Assembly (NCBI GenBank): GCA_004762125.1
Contig: SIHQ01000016.1
Coordinates: 59,251 to 123,250, forward strand
Reading direction: 5' to 3'
From: Oceanospirillales bacterium
GTDB taxonomy: Bacteria > Pseudomonadota > Gammaproteobacteria > Pseudomonadales > Endozoicomonadaceae
Length of the DNA: 64,000 bases
Position 1 is the stretch's first letter, and each line of letters begins with the position of its first letter. Below the pieces are notes generated by a model, which searched no databases, was not told where the DNA came from, and was given only the letters and a program-made list of their open reading frames with translations. The position numbers and the translations under genes were made by a program. This document shows, one piece after another, positions 56,120 through 64,000 of the stretch.

Positions 56120-56896
56120 TCAGATCACCCCTAACCCACCACCAACTTCTTTCATTATCATATCCGCAGTAGCTTTCAGATCATTAATCAGACGTTCTTG
56201 TACGCCCTCTTTGTGCATAATCACATCCGGGCCGGATACATTAATGGCTGCCACTACGTCACCGGTGAAGTTACGTATAGGTACCGCTATGGCGGTAGAA
56301 TGGTCAGAATAATGAAGACTCCAACTTTGGGCACGTTCTTTTTCACATATGACGATCAGATCTGGCAATGTCTGTGGAGCTGGATCGGGATACCCATCCA
56401 AACGCTGCCCCTGATACAAAATACTTAACTCTGCAGGTGACATGCCCAGCAATAACGCACGCCCCATAGCAGTGGTATGACAAGGGAATCGAGTACCCAC
56501 AGGCACATTTACTGATATTCGCTGCAATGCCAAAGCTCGAAAAACGTAAAGCGTTTCATTACCTTCACGAATCGCCAAATGGCTGGACAGAGACGTACTG
56601 TCACGGAGCTGAGTAATAAAAGGAGCTGCCACTTCAACAATTTCACGGCTACCTAAATAGCTAAAGCCACGAGAGACAACTTGGGAGCCAAGCTCATAAG
56701 TATTGATTCCGACTTTATTGAGGTAACCCATGGATGACAAGGTCTGCACAACTCGATACAGCGAGTTGGAACTGACATTTAAATTCGTTGCCATATCAGC
56801 CTGAGATATACGACGTTGATTACTATCGAACATCTCCAGAATCTGCAGTCCCTTTTGTAAGGCTGGAACAGTATAATTCTTTTCAGTAGTACTCAT
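56120..56896 (-). CDS. IclR-family transcriptional regulator (first)
   Basis: A 258-residue IclR regulator: N-terminal winged helix (VPALQKGLQILEMFDSNQRRISQADMATNLNVSSNSLYRVVQTLSSMGYL) and the C-terminal effector domain (GTRFPCHTTAMGRALLLGM, SWSLHYSDHSTAIAVPIRNFTGDVVAAINVSGPD). The ATG at 56896 starts the family N-terminus; a longer frame to 56944 is less likely. It lies 85 bases downstream of the TAXI TRAP operon on the same strand and may regulate it. Confidence 0.9.
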   Translation of the reverse strand: MSTTEKNYTVPALQKGLQILEMFDSNQRRISQADMATNLNVSSNSLYRVVQTLSSMGYLNKVGINTYELGSQVVSRGFSYLGSREIVEVAAPFITQLRDSTSLSSHLAIREGNETLYVFRALALQRISVNVPVGTRFPCHTTAMGRALLLGMSPAELSILYQGQRLDGYPDPAPQTLPDLIVICEKERAQSWSLHYSDHSTAIAVPIRNFTGDVVAAINVSGPDVIMHKEGVQERLINDLKATADMIMKEVGGGLGVI

Positions 56897-56981
56897 TGTG
56901 ACACTCAATATCCACTGTAAATCGAAAGAGCACTCTATACTCATTACCTTAGAATATTGAGTGCTCTGTTCACTTCAAAAC

Positions 56982-59231
56982 CTAGCCAGCGCAGAGTTGC
57001 TGAGCAGGCTTGCCTTGGCGGTAGTTACGAAGCAATACTGCAATCACTGTCGAACCAGCCAGAAGAATAACCCACGGATTTGAACCCACTAGCACTAAAC
57101 CGGCAATGGTCAGTATCACTTTTTCGATTTTCTGTATAGGTGCACAAAAGAAGCCTATGTAAGCAGCCGACAGCCCCACAATACAGAGAATACCGCTCGT
57201 CATCGCCAGACCAAATTCTGCCCAGCTGAAATTGAGGAACAAGAGGCTCGGTGCATAGATAAACATAAACGGCACCAGCGCTTTACCCATAGACAAACGA
57301 AACGCGGTGAGTCCTGTACGCATAGGATCTGAACCGGAAATTCCTGCCCCGGCATAAGCCGCCAGGGCAACGGGCGGTGTCACATCAGCTAACACTCCGT
57401 AATAAAAGATAAAGAAGTGTGAAGCCAATAAAGCGATACCAAAATCATCCAGTGCCGGAGCTACAATGGACGCAAGAATAATATAGGTTGGCGTGGTTGG
57501 AATACCCGCGCCCATAAGAATGCAGGCCAGAGCCACTAATAGCAGTGCTACAAAAAGAGTAAGAGCGTCCTGAGCAACCAGCTCGAATGGTATAAGAACG
57601 GTTAACCATGCACCGAAATCAGTTGCCAACCCGACAATGGCACCAGAAAATTTAAAGCCCAGTCCAGTCAAGGTAGTTACCCCTAACAGGAAACCAACAC
57701 AAGCACAGGCCGCAGTGATTGCAATGGATTGCTTGGCACCTTCTTCTAGACTGAAAACGAGTCTTCGAGGGGTTAATACACTATCGCTATCCAACCGTTT
57801 GAAACCAAAGGGTTTGAGCAGTAACGGAATATAGGAGCATAGAACCGTCAGGATGATCCCCCAAAACGCGGCCAGGAACGGTGTGAATTGCATCAACAAT
57901 AAACTTACCATCACAATCAGCGGAATAGTTTGATGCCAGTGCCGTGCCATTACATTACGCAGTCGTGGAATATCCTGTGCGGGCATGCCCTTAAGACCGA
58001 GACGGCGAGCTTCAAAATGCACCATGCACAAGGTAGCTAGATAATGAAACGCTGCCGGAATTACGGCGACTAAAATCAATTCGTTGTAAGGTATGCCCAG
58101 CATTTCCGACATCACGAAAGCAGAAGCACCCATAATCGGTGGTGTAACTTGACCACCACAGGATGCAGCCGCTTCAGTCGCTGCAGCAAAACGACCACTG
58201 AAACCGTAGCGCTGCATCATTGGAATAGTGAAAGCCCCTGTCGTCACTGTATTGGCTACGGGCGAGCCGGAAATCATTCCAAAGAAGCCGGATGAGACCA
58301 CGGACACCTTAGCCGGTCCACCAGAGTAACGACCTGCCAGTATTGTAGCCAGTTCGATGAATAATTGACCCAGTCCTGATGCTTGAGCCAACACACCAAA
58401 CAACACGAAGTGGAATACGTAAGTGGCAACCACACCAATGGCAATGCCATAGATACCTTCAGTACCTAAGTACAAGTGCTCCACCAACCGAATAATGTCA
58501 TAGCCTCGGTGTGCGAGAACTCCTGGAAGATGAGGTCCGAACATTGCGTAGAGAAGTGCTAATACTCCAATGACCGACAGTGATTCGCCCATTGTACGAC
58601 GAGCACCTTCGATCACCAGCATGATGGCCACACCACCCATCAGGTAATCCAGCGATTGTGGAAAGCCAATGTTTGTGATGAATATTTCATCAAAGAAGTA
58701 CACCAAATATCCAGAAAACAAAGTACCAAGAATCGCCAGAGGCCAATCCAGCCAACCAGGCTTGTCGCCACGGCCACCCAATGCAGATAAGGGTAATGCG
58801 GACAGCGCCATCATTCCGGCAAAACCGTAAATGCTTGCATTGAGCAACATGGGTAGATCATTACCCAGTGCCCCCACTAATTGATGAGCAACCAATAAGT
58901 AGAAGGTTCCGTACATTAACCCCAACACAATACCTGTAGCTGGTCGTTTTGCTGCGCGTCGAGGGAAAACTAAAAACAACAGACCCATAATAAAGGTCAT
59001 ATGCACCGTGCGGTGGGATATTTCATTGAGCAGCCCGAAGCCTGCAGTATAAATATGGAAAATACTCAGTGCGACACAGACCACTGTTACAAACAGTTTT
59101 AAACTGCCTTGAAGGTCGCGAAAGTTACTTTCATTGTCATGCTCTTTAATCAGCTGGTCCAACTCCTGCTGATGCATCTCAGGCACCCCATTCATTGACT
59201 GACCAGAGTCAGATGCCGTTTTTGTATTCAT
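56982..59231 (-). CDS. TAXI-type TRAP transporter fused permease (4TM/12TM)
   Basis: A 749-residue fused DctQM-like permease: an N-terminal four-helix part (LFVTVVCVALSIFHIYTAGFGLLNEISHR, GIVLGLMYGTFYLLVAHQLVGAL) and a 12-helix DctM part with SGSPVANTVTTGAFTIPMMQRYGFSGRFAAATEAAASCGGQVTPPIMGASAFVMSEMLGI, typical of the 4TM/12TM fusion. It works with the TAXI receptor encoded two genes upstream. Preceded closely by the DUF1850 gene. Confidence 0.94.
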   Translation of the reverse strand: MNTKTASDSGQSMNGVPEMHQQELDQLIKEHDNESNFRDLQGSLKLFVTVVCVALSIFHIYTAGFGLLNEISHRTVHMTFIMGLLFLVFPRRAAKRPATGIVLGLMYGTFYLLVAHQLVGALGNDLPMLLNASIYGFAGMMALSALPLSALGGRGDKPGWLDWPLAILGTLFSGYLVYFFDEIFITNIGFPQSLDYLMGGVAIMLVIEGARRTMGESLSVIGVLALLYAMFGPHLPGVLAHRGYDIIRLVEHLYLGTEGIYGIAIGVVATYVFHFVLFGVLAQASGLGQLFIELATILAGRYSGGPAKVSVVSSGFFGMISGSPVANTVTTGAFTIPMMQRYGFSGRFAAATEAAASCGGQVTPPIMGASAFVMSEMLGIPYNELILVAVIPAAFHYLATLCMVHFEARRLGLKGMPAQDIPRLRNVMARHWHQTIPLIVMVSLLLMQFTPFLAAFWGIILTVLCSYIPLLLKPFGFKRLDSDSVLTPRRLVFSLEEGAKQSIAITAACACVGFLLGVTTLTGLGFKFSGAIVGLATDFGAWLTVLIPFELVAQDALTLFVALLLVALACILMGAGIPTTPTYIILASIVAPALDDFGIALLASHFFIFYYGVLADVTPPVALAAYAGAGISGSDPMRTGLTAFRLSMGKALVPFMFIYAPSLLFLNFSWAEFGLAMTSGILCIVGLSAAYIGFFCAPIQKIEKVILTIAGLVLVGSNPWVILLAGSTVIAVLLRNYRQGKPAQQLCAG

Positions 59232-59246
59232 ATGTTCTGCTCTGTC

Positions 59247-59732
59247 TTATTTACAGTGGTCTACTGGCTGTATTCGCAGCCCTACGTCTGACCACTGGTT
59301 CAGATTTATTTTTATAGTTCCGGTGTGAAGCCGGTTACTGAAACGGCTATCTGTACGCACAATCAAATCATTGATTGGCCGCTTCAGATGCAGAATAAAC
59401 TCACCGTCTTTGTGTTCAAATGCAACCGCATCTGGTTCTCCGTTCATGGAGGGTAATCCCTGTCCATGAGCAATAAAGCGTTCTTGTGTTTGTAATATAC
59501 GATGACTGCCTTCTTCTGTACTAAGCAGTTGGTACTGGTCATAAACCGGTGTGAGTGAAACAGAATGAATAAATGACAATCCAAATTGTGGTTCGGACAA
59601 TGCTGCGCAGGCCAGCAGCTGATCTGTCCGGGAATCACTAATACGCAGTGACATCGCCTGCGCACTGGTTGCTATCGTTGACACGACAACAACCAGCGAC
59701 ATCACCCAATTATTTAATGATGCCTTTTTCAC
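59247..59732 (-). CDS. DUF1850 exported protein of the TAXI TRAP cluster
   Basis: About 161 residues: a short signal peptide (MKKASLNNWVMSLVVVVSTI, cleavage near AQA) and the DUF1850 body (GLSFIHSVSLTPVYDQYQLL, ERFIAHGQGLPSM, IKINLNQWSDVGLRIQPVDHC). The frame can start at GTG 59750, GTG 59732 or ATG 59702; 59732 gives the best signal peptide. Its start overlaps the TAXI gene by 23 bases, so translation is coupled. DUF1850 proteins occur with TAXI TRAP systems; their role is unknown. Confidence 0.78.
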   Translation of the reverse strand: MKKASLNNWVMSLVVVVSTIATSAQAMSLRISDSRTDQLLACAALSEPQFGLSFIHSVSLTPVYDQYQLLSTEEGSHRILQTQERFIAHGQGLPSMNGEPDAVAFEHKDGEFILHLKRPINDLIVRTDSRFSNRLHTGTIKINLNQWSDVGLRIQPVDHCK

Positions 59733-60678
59733 GATAATAGCGCTCTGCACCTGGATGCAGTGGAATAGATACAGATTGCAGGGCAGTTTCCAGATTGATC
59801 TCTTTGCCTTTTACATGGACTTTCGCCATGGTGTCTGTGTTTTCGTACAATGCCTTGGTTACCGCGTAAGCGATATCGTCAGACAATCCAGCATGAGTCG
59901 CCCAGATAGCGCGAACGGCCAGAGTTTCTATATCCTTATCCAAACCTTTGTAAGTGCCTGCGGGCAATACAGTAGACGCATAATAAGGCTGAGTTTTCTG
60001 CAGCTTCTTAATCGGTGCTCCCGTTAATGGGATAATGCTGATTTTATGGCCATTGGAAAGTTCAACAATTGACGCAGTAGGTGAACCGGCAGTGATTAAG
60101 GAGGCATCAAGATTGCCATCCTTAACTTTCTCCGCAGACTGGGAGAAGGAAGAGTAATCTTCTTTGATATCACCACGAGTCATGCCGTGAGCACTGAGAA
60201 GGTCTCCCAATAGTTGCCATTGACCAGAGCCCGGTGAACCAGAGCTGATACTACGGCCTTTAAGATCAGAAAAACTATTTAGACCCGGCTGAGCCACTAA
60301 TTGAACAGTCTCTGGGTACAAAGCACCCAGTGCTCGCAAACTTTTGATGGCCTTGCCTTTGAATTGATTCTTACCGTTGTAAGCAGCATCCAATACATCT
60401 GCAGCAACAAACGCAGATTCAATTGAACCACGACCCAAGAGGCTTGCGTTGGCTACGGAAGCGTTACCGGTTTCAGCGGTTGCTGACAATTTTTTACCGG
60501 CCAGCTCACTGTTATTTGAGATTACTTGCGCCAGCATTCCACCCAACGGGTAGTAAGTGCCACCTGTACCGCCAGTGGCAATACCAAAAAATACACGTTC
60601 CTGTGCTTGTGCGAGACCAGAGCTGAGGCTTACAGCCACTGCCGCAGAGATCAGAAGTGTCTTCATCGTTTTTTTCAT
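59710..60678 (-). CDS. TAXI-family TRAP solute receptor
   Basis: A 322-residue TAXI protein with a signal peptide starting MKKTMKTLLISAAVAVSLSS and cleaving near AQAQ. Signatures are RVFFGIATGGTGGTYYPLGGMLAQVIS near the N-terminus, SISSGSPGSGQWQLLGDLL, and LHPGAERYYREKGII at the end. It is the receptor of the TRAP system and first gene of its operon, under the palindrome at 60801-60851. Ligands of TAXI proteins are mostly unknown; amino acid or amine derivatives are suggested by the neighbouring oxidase and RidA. Confidence 0.94.
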   Translation of the reverse strand: MKKTMKTLLISAAVAVSLSSGLAQAQERVFFGIATGGTGGTYYPLGGMLAQVISNNSELAGKKLSATAETGNASVANASLLGRGSIESAFVAADVLDAAYNGKNQFKGKAIKSLRALGALYPETVQLVAQPGLNSFSDLKGRSISSGSPGSGQWQLLGDLLSAHGMTRGDIKEDYSSFSQSAEKVKDGNLDASLITAGSPTASIVELSNGHKISIIPLTGAPIKKLQKTQPYYASTVLPAGTYKGLDKDIETLAVRAIWATHAGLSDDIAYAVTKALYENTDTMAKVHVKGKEINLETALQSVSIPLHPGAERYYREKGIIK

Positions 60679-60800
60679 TATTACTTCCTCATTGTATTAA
60701 TGGCGCATTATTTCACGCCAGTTTCGGTTAACACCGATTTTTCACGTCAAATACCGACATCATATAAACATAAAATTATGAGCATAAAAACAATAAAATT

Positions 60801-60851
60801 GTCTTATATATTTATATACAAATAATTTATTTACATATAAATATATAAGAC
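60801..60851. promoter_or_regulatory. 51-bp near-perfect palindrome in the TAXI-operon / IclR divergent promoter
   Basis: The left arm (25 bases from GTCTTATATATTTATAT, 60801-60825) and the right arm ending ATATAAATATATAAGAC (60827-60851) match at 23 of 25 positions around a single central T. The outer 17 bp are perfect. Symmetry on this scale in a divergent promoter points to an operator, most likely for the adjacent IclR protein. As it is AT-rich it could also be a melting or cruciform region. Confidence 0.9.
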
Positions 60852-60935
60852 ATTTTCATGCAAACTTCTCACTCTGTAATAAGCATCAAACCCAAGATTT
60901 CTCTTATAGTGATGCGGAACCGGAAATACAGCGAC

Positions 60936-61742
60936 ATGGACAAAGTCTTGCGACCAAAACACTTACCAACTGGTGGCATCCAAACACTGGATCGCAGCTC
61001 ATTACTCATTGAGTTGATTGCTCAGGCTGGAGAGCAAGGTATGACAGCGGCAAAGCTGGAAGAACATTCCGGAATATCGATCGCCACAATATATCGCTTA
61101 GTTCAGGCACTAAGGCAGATGGGTCTATTACGGCAACCTCGTAATCGGGGTCCTTATTTGTTGGGTTATCAATTGATTGCCTGGGGTAATGCTGCCAGCC
61201 AAACACAGAAAATACGGCGTGTTGTCAGACCCACACTGCAAAAATTGACTGTGCAATTCGATTGTAGCTTTTTTCTCTTCGTACCAGATGGTTATAACGT
61301 TCTTTGCCTGGACATTCAGGACAGCTCTAGTCCTACATGCAGTTATGCCCATGATGTCGGTGGTCGTATTCGCCATGGTTTAGGTCAAGCCTCAATCGCT
61401 ATTCTCAGCCACCTTCCTGACACTGAATACCAGGATGTATTGGCACAAAATCAAATCTGGCTACACCGTGATTACGGCATCAGCCGTCGTGACATTGATC
61501 AAGCCTCGGCCATGTGTCGCCACTTGGGTTTTACGGGAGGGGTTGAAGGTCGCAATCCCCCTGATTTTACTGGGCTCGCCTGCCCTATTCTTGATTTCCA
61601 CAGTCTTCCAGTGGCTGCAATCAGTTGCAGTTTACCAAGGACTCAAATGACGGAGTCTTATCACAACGAACTGTGTGATGGACTTGAACAGCACCGTAAA
61701 TCGCTGCAACATAATCTCTATAACGAGGCAGATGCTCCTTAA
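60936..61742 (+). CDS. IclR-family transcriptional regulator (second)
   Basis: About 268 residues: winged helix (IQTLDRSSLLIELIAQAGEQGMTAAKLEEHSGISIATIYRLVQALRQMGLL) and effector domain (VGGRIRHGLGQASIAIL, GGVEGRNPPDFTGLACPILDF). The frame opens at 60858 but the ATG at 60936 has a GGAAAT-like site and the right N-terminus; 60912 is an alternative. Divergent from the TAXI operon across the palindrome and upstream of the oxidase and RidA genes, so it likely controls both directions. Confidence 0.85.
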   Translation: MDKVLRPKHLPTGGIQTLDRSSLLIELIAQAGEQGMTAAKLEEHSGISIATIYRLVQALRQMGLLRQPRNRGPYLLGYQLIAWGNAASQTQKIRRVVRPTLQKLTVQFDCSFFLFVPDGYNVLCLDIQDSSSPTCSYAHDVGGRIRHGLGQASIAILSHLPDTEYQDVLAQNQIWLHRDYGISRRDIDQASAMCRHLGFTGGVEGRNPPDFTGLACPILDFHSLPVAAISCSLPRTQMTESYHNELCDGLEQHRKSLQHNLYNEADAP

Positions 61743-61758
61743 GAAGGGTCTTATAATT

Positions 61759-63030
61759 ATGTCATTTTCACCCTACCCGTCCTATCAACGCCATTGTGGC
61801 TGGTCACGTCCAGATGACATGATAAAAGCAGCGCCAGCACTGCGCGGCGATCAAGAATACGATGCTGTCGTCATTGGCGCGGGTTATACCGGTTTAGCCA
61901 TTGTTCAACGATTAGCACAGCTGCACCCTGAATACCGGATTGCCTTGTTAGAAGCGGAACAAATTGGTGCAGGTTCACCAGGGCGTAACTCGGGTTTTGT
62001 ACTGGAAACTGTTCTGGGGGGAGTACACACCGCTCATTTTAATGAGATTCATGCACTGTATCAGCGAACTCACAAAGAGCTTATGAAACAAGCAGCCCTG
62101 CCAACTAATCGCTCTGGGCAGACCATATTCAAAGCTGCTGCGACAGCACGGGGAGAGAAAGCGCTGCAACAACTCAGCAAATCTTTACAGACCAGTAAGC
62201 AACCATGGCAATCTATGGATGCGAAACAGTTGCAAGAGCTAACAGGTTCGAACTACTACCGAGCCGGTATTCGCTTGTCGGGCAATCAACTGGTGAATCC
62301 AGTTGAGTTAGTAACTGCTATCGCCCGTCAGCTACCCGACAATGTTACGCTTTATGAGCAGAGCCCAGCGATTGAATTAGAGCAACATCAAAGAAGCTGG
62401 ACAGTATGCACGCCTGAAGGCCAGCTCAAAGCACCACAAGTCTTTCTAGCCAATAATGCTTTTATCAAAGGACTGGGTTTCGGCCAGTCGCGCAGTGTCA
62501 CTATTTATACCTACGCTGGTATCACTGCACCATTGAACGACAGCGAGCGTGAGCAAACCAGTAGCAAAGGCCAATGGGGTCTTCTGCCCGCTCATCGATT
62601 GGGCACTACTTTCCGCAGTACCAACGACGGCCGGTTAATGGTTCGTGGTATGTACGATTACGAAACGGAGGGTGGCAACGAAGTCCCCGATATTTTGCAG
62701 CGCAGCTTAAGCAAGCGTTATCCATCACTGCAGGGTGCCCGGCAGCTTGAGCAATGGTGGGGCGGGACTACATCGCTCACTGCCAATGGAGCTCCTCTAT
62801 GGGGTCAACTCAAGCCAGGTTTATTTGCATCCGTAGGTTGTAATGGCGTTGGTATCGTTAAAGGCTGGTTGCTCGGTAAAACTTTGGCGGAGTTGGCCCA
62901 TGGCATTGCAACTCATAATATTCCATCTTTGTTTGGCCGTCCTAGCTGGATTCCCCCTGAACCTTTCAGAAAAGTTGGTTTTTTAACGGTCAGTGCGATC
63001 GAGAAAAAACTAGCTGGCAATGAATGTTAA
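61759..63030 (+). CDS. FAD-dependent amine/amino-acid oxidase (DAO family, PuuB-like)
   Basis: A 423-residue flavoenzyme: FAD-binding VVIGAGYTGLAIVQRLAQLHP, the second motif GAGSPGRNSGFVLE, and C-terminal VGCNGVGIVKGWLLGKTLAEL. The pattern matches DAO-type gamma-glutamylputrescine or amino-acid oxidases, which make an imine and H2O2. The ATG at 61759 (AAGAAGGG upstream) gives the family N-terminus (CGWSRPDDMIKAAP). It follows the IclR gene by 16 bases and precedes RidA. Confidence 0.9.
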   Translation: MSFSPYPSYQRHCGWSRPDDMIKAAPALRGDQEYDAVVIGAGYTGLAIVQRLAQLHPEYRIALLEAEQIGAGSPGRNSGFVLETVLGGVHTAHFNEIHALYQRTHKELMKQAALPTNRSGQTIFKAAATARGEKALQQLSKSLQTSKQPWQSMDAKQLQELTGSNYYRAGIRLSGNQLVNPVELVTAIARQLPDNVTLYEQSPAIELEQHQRSWTVCTPEGQLKAPQVFLANNAFIKGLGFGQSRSVTIYTYAGITAPLNDSEREQTSSKGQWGLLPAHRLGTTFRSTNDGRLMVRGMYDYETEGGNEVPDILQRSLSKRYPSLQGARQLEQWWGGTTSLTANGAPLWGQLKPGLFASVGCNGVGIVKGWLLGKTLAELAHGIATHNIPSLFGRPSWIPPEPFRKVGFLTVSAIEKKLAGNEC

Positions 63031-63079
63031 ATGTCACTAATAACGTACAAGTTCAATAAATAATAACGGAGAAAATCTT

Positions 63080-63457
63080 GTGATTACGACTGTTAAAACA
63101 GATCTATATAACTCACCTTCACCTCTGGAATGGGCCACTATTGGTAATGGCATTCTATTCACGGCGCAAATTCCTATCGACAACAAAGGCCAGGTTGTCG
63201 ATGGCGGTATTGAAGCTCAGGCACGACAGACTTTGGACAATCTCAAGCACACGATAGAGAAAGCCGGCGCTAATATGGGAAACCTGACTCAGGTACTCAT
63301 CTATGTGACTGATAAGTCATACCTGGCCACAGTCAACAAGGTATACGCTGAATACTTTCAGCCGCCCTATCCTAATCGTGCGGCTCTGGTCATTTCTGGT
63401 TTGGCGCGTGATGAAATGTTGGTAGAAATGGTCGCTTACGCAGCAGTAGATAAGTAA
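63080..63457 (+). CDS. RidA/YjgF-family imine deaminase
   Basis: A 125-residue RidA protein: GNGILFTAQIPIDNKGQVVDGGIEAQARQTLDNL near the start, with the conserved arginine in PNRAALVISGLAR and the glutamate in LVEMVAYAAV. RidA hydrolyses reactive enamines and imines to ketoacids; with the oxidase upstream it would handle its product (inference from pathway logic). GTG start with GGAG 8 bases upstream. Confidence 0.92.
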   Translation: MITTVKTDLYNSPSPLEWATIGNGILFTAQIPIDNKGQVVDGGIEAQARQTLDNLKHTIEKAGANMGNLTQVLIYVTDKSYLATVNKVYAEYFQPPYPNRAALVISGLARDEMLVEMVAYAAVDK

Positions 63458-63601
63458 GCTCTCATCTACATAAAAACAACTAAAGAAACCATGTTCATAC
63501 AACGCAGTTTCTTTTTCATACGAGTAAAGGAGTGAAGTGGTTATAGTTCTCCGGACACACAAACACGGGTAATATCCAAACACTAATAGAGGTGTGTCCA
63601 G

Positions 63602-63898
63602 ATGTCAGAAAAAAAGCTAAAAAGCTATACGTCTGAGTTTAAGGAGTCAGCAGTAAAACTCGCTGTTGAATCTGATCAGCTGGTGACTCAAACTGCAAGA
63701 AAGCTCGGGGTGAACATCAGCACTCTGCACACCTGGATTGTTAAATATCAGCATCCTGGCGCTTCTGAAAAGCCTCAGAAAAATGATGAACATATATACA
63801 ACGAAGTAAAACGTTTGCGCAGAGAGAATGCAAAACTGAAGGAAGAGCGGGCCATATTAAAAAAGGCGGCCGTCTTCTTTGCCAAAGAGTGTCACTGA
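63602..63898 (+). CDS. IS3-family transposase OrfA
   Basis: A 98-residue OrfA: helix-turn-helix (SEFKESAVKLAVESDQLVTQTARKLGVNISTLHTWIVKY) and a C-terminal leucine-zipper-like region (VKRLRRENAKLKEERAILKKAAVFFA). Near its end the slippery heptamer A AAA AAG (63859-63865) sits in the right frame for a -1 shift into orfB, as in IS911/IS3. Confidence 0.93.
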   Translation: MSEKKLKSYTSEFKESAVKLAVESDQLVTQTARKLGVNISTLHTWIVKYQHPGASEKPQKNDEHIYNEVKRLRRENAKLKEERAILKKAAVFFAKECH

Positions 63899-64000
63899 AG
63901 TTTAAATTCATTAGTGATAACCGGGAAGAGTTCAATCTCTCAGCTATGTGTCGGGTCATGTCCGTTTCCCGCAGCGGCTTTTATGAATGGCTCTCCCGTC
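63859..64000 (+). CDS. IS3-family transposase OrfB, N-terminal part (continues beyond window)
   Basis: From the slippery site the -1 frame reads through without stop to the window end and codes KFKFISDNREEFNLSAMC followed by VMSVSRSGFYEWLSR, the typical start of IS3/IS150 OrfB before the integrase core. The DDE catalytic core is outside the window. The product is expected as an OrfAB fusion. Confidence 0.88.

Larger units (their letters stand above)
63538..64000 (+). mobile_element. IS3-family insertion sequence, left part (cut by window end)
   Basis: The left end is estimated from the sequence starting TGGTTATAGTTCTCCGGAC about 60 bases before orfA. orfA and the start of orfB follow, joined by a programmed frameshift site. 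The right end and terminal repeat lie outside the window, so the exact boundary and target duplication cannot be given. Confidence 0.85.

Noticed and set aside
63317..63583. Minus-strand frame between ridA and the IS element
   Set aside because: Overlaps the ridA 3' end and the IS left end with no family similarity.

Overview
The window looks like chromosome of a marine, host-associated gammaproteobacterium of the Oceanospirillales, most like Endozoicomonas. This rests on moderate GC (about 45-47% by eye), on gene order shared with pseudomonads and relatives (sulA / small protein / DUF6586 / topA, fadBA, uup, and sixA-DUF4389-gpsA next to fabAB), and on large secreted proteins of unknown family. 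The genus is inference; no rRNA or tRNA marker is present. No CRISPR array, prophage or replication origin was seen.

Layout. 1-16.3 kb is housekeeping: the end of sulA, topA, fadA-fadB, a universal stress protein, uup, an MFS carrier, sixA-DUF4389-gpsA and fabA-fabB. 16.6-23.5 kb holds a ugpBAEC glycerol-3-phosphate ABC importer behind a PhoB box, then a YqfB-type ac4C amidohydrolase, an exported PI-PLC-like phosphodiesterase and an SDR. 23.5-29.2 kb is a polyol/sugar cassette (PAS-AraC regulator, Gfo/Idh/MocA dehydrogenase, two TIM-barrel isomerases/epimerases, MFS carrier). It is bracketed by two identical 47-bp copies of a terminator, which suggests insertion or duplication. 29.2-42.8 kb carries htpG with a good sigma-32 promoter, a frameshifted secreted protein gene, membrane proteins, a YafJ-type amidotransferase, a K+ channel, an SPFH/NfeD pair, cysK, a PQQ-type aldose dehydrogenase, four consecutive GNAT acetyltransferase genes and a 39-residue Cys-rich miniprotein.

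42.8-51 kb holds a P450-cupin pair, the pxpABC 5-oxoprolinase operon, and divergently a DctPQM TRAP transporter with a MarR-like regulator. 51.1-55.8 kb is one gene for a 1551-residue exported protein with a long acidic Ser/Glu/Asp-rich middle; a five-copy pentanucleotide repeat lies just upstream. 56.1-63.5 kb is a second uptake/catabolism block: an IclR regulator, a TAXI-type TRAP system (fused permease, DUF1850 protein, binding protein), a second IclR regulator, a flavin amine oxidase and a RidA imine deaminase. A 51-bp near-perfect palindrome sits in its divergent promoter. The window ends inside an IS3-family element with a classical A AAA AAG frameshift site.

How the genes fit together. 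Much of the accessory content serves uptake and use of small organic molecules likely to come from a host: phosphodiesters and glycerol phosphate (PLC, ugp), polyols or sugars, 5-oxoproline or related acids (pxp plus TRAP), and amines or amino acids (TAXI TRAP, oxidase, RidA). The most interesting unexplained items are the giant secreted protein with its repeat-bearing upstream region, the 51-bp palindrome, and the terminator-flanked cassette beside the PI-PLC gene.
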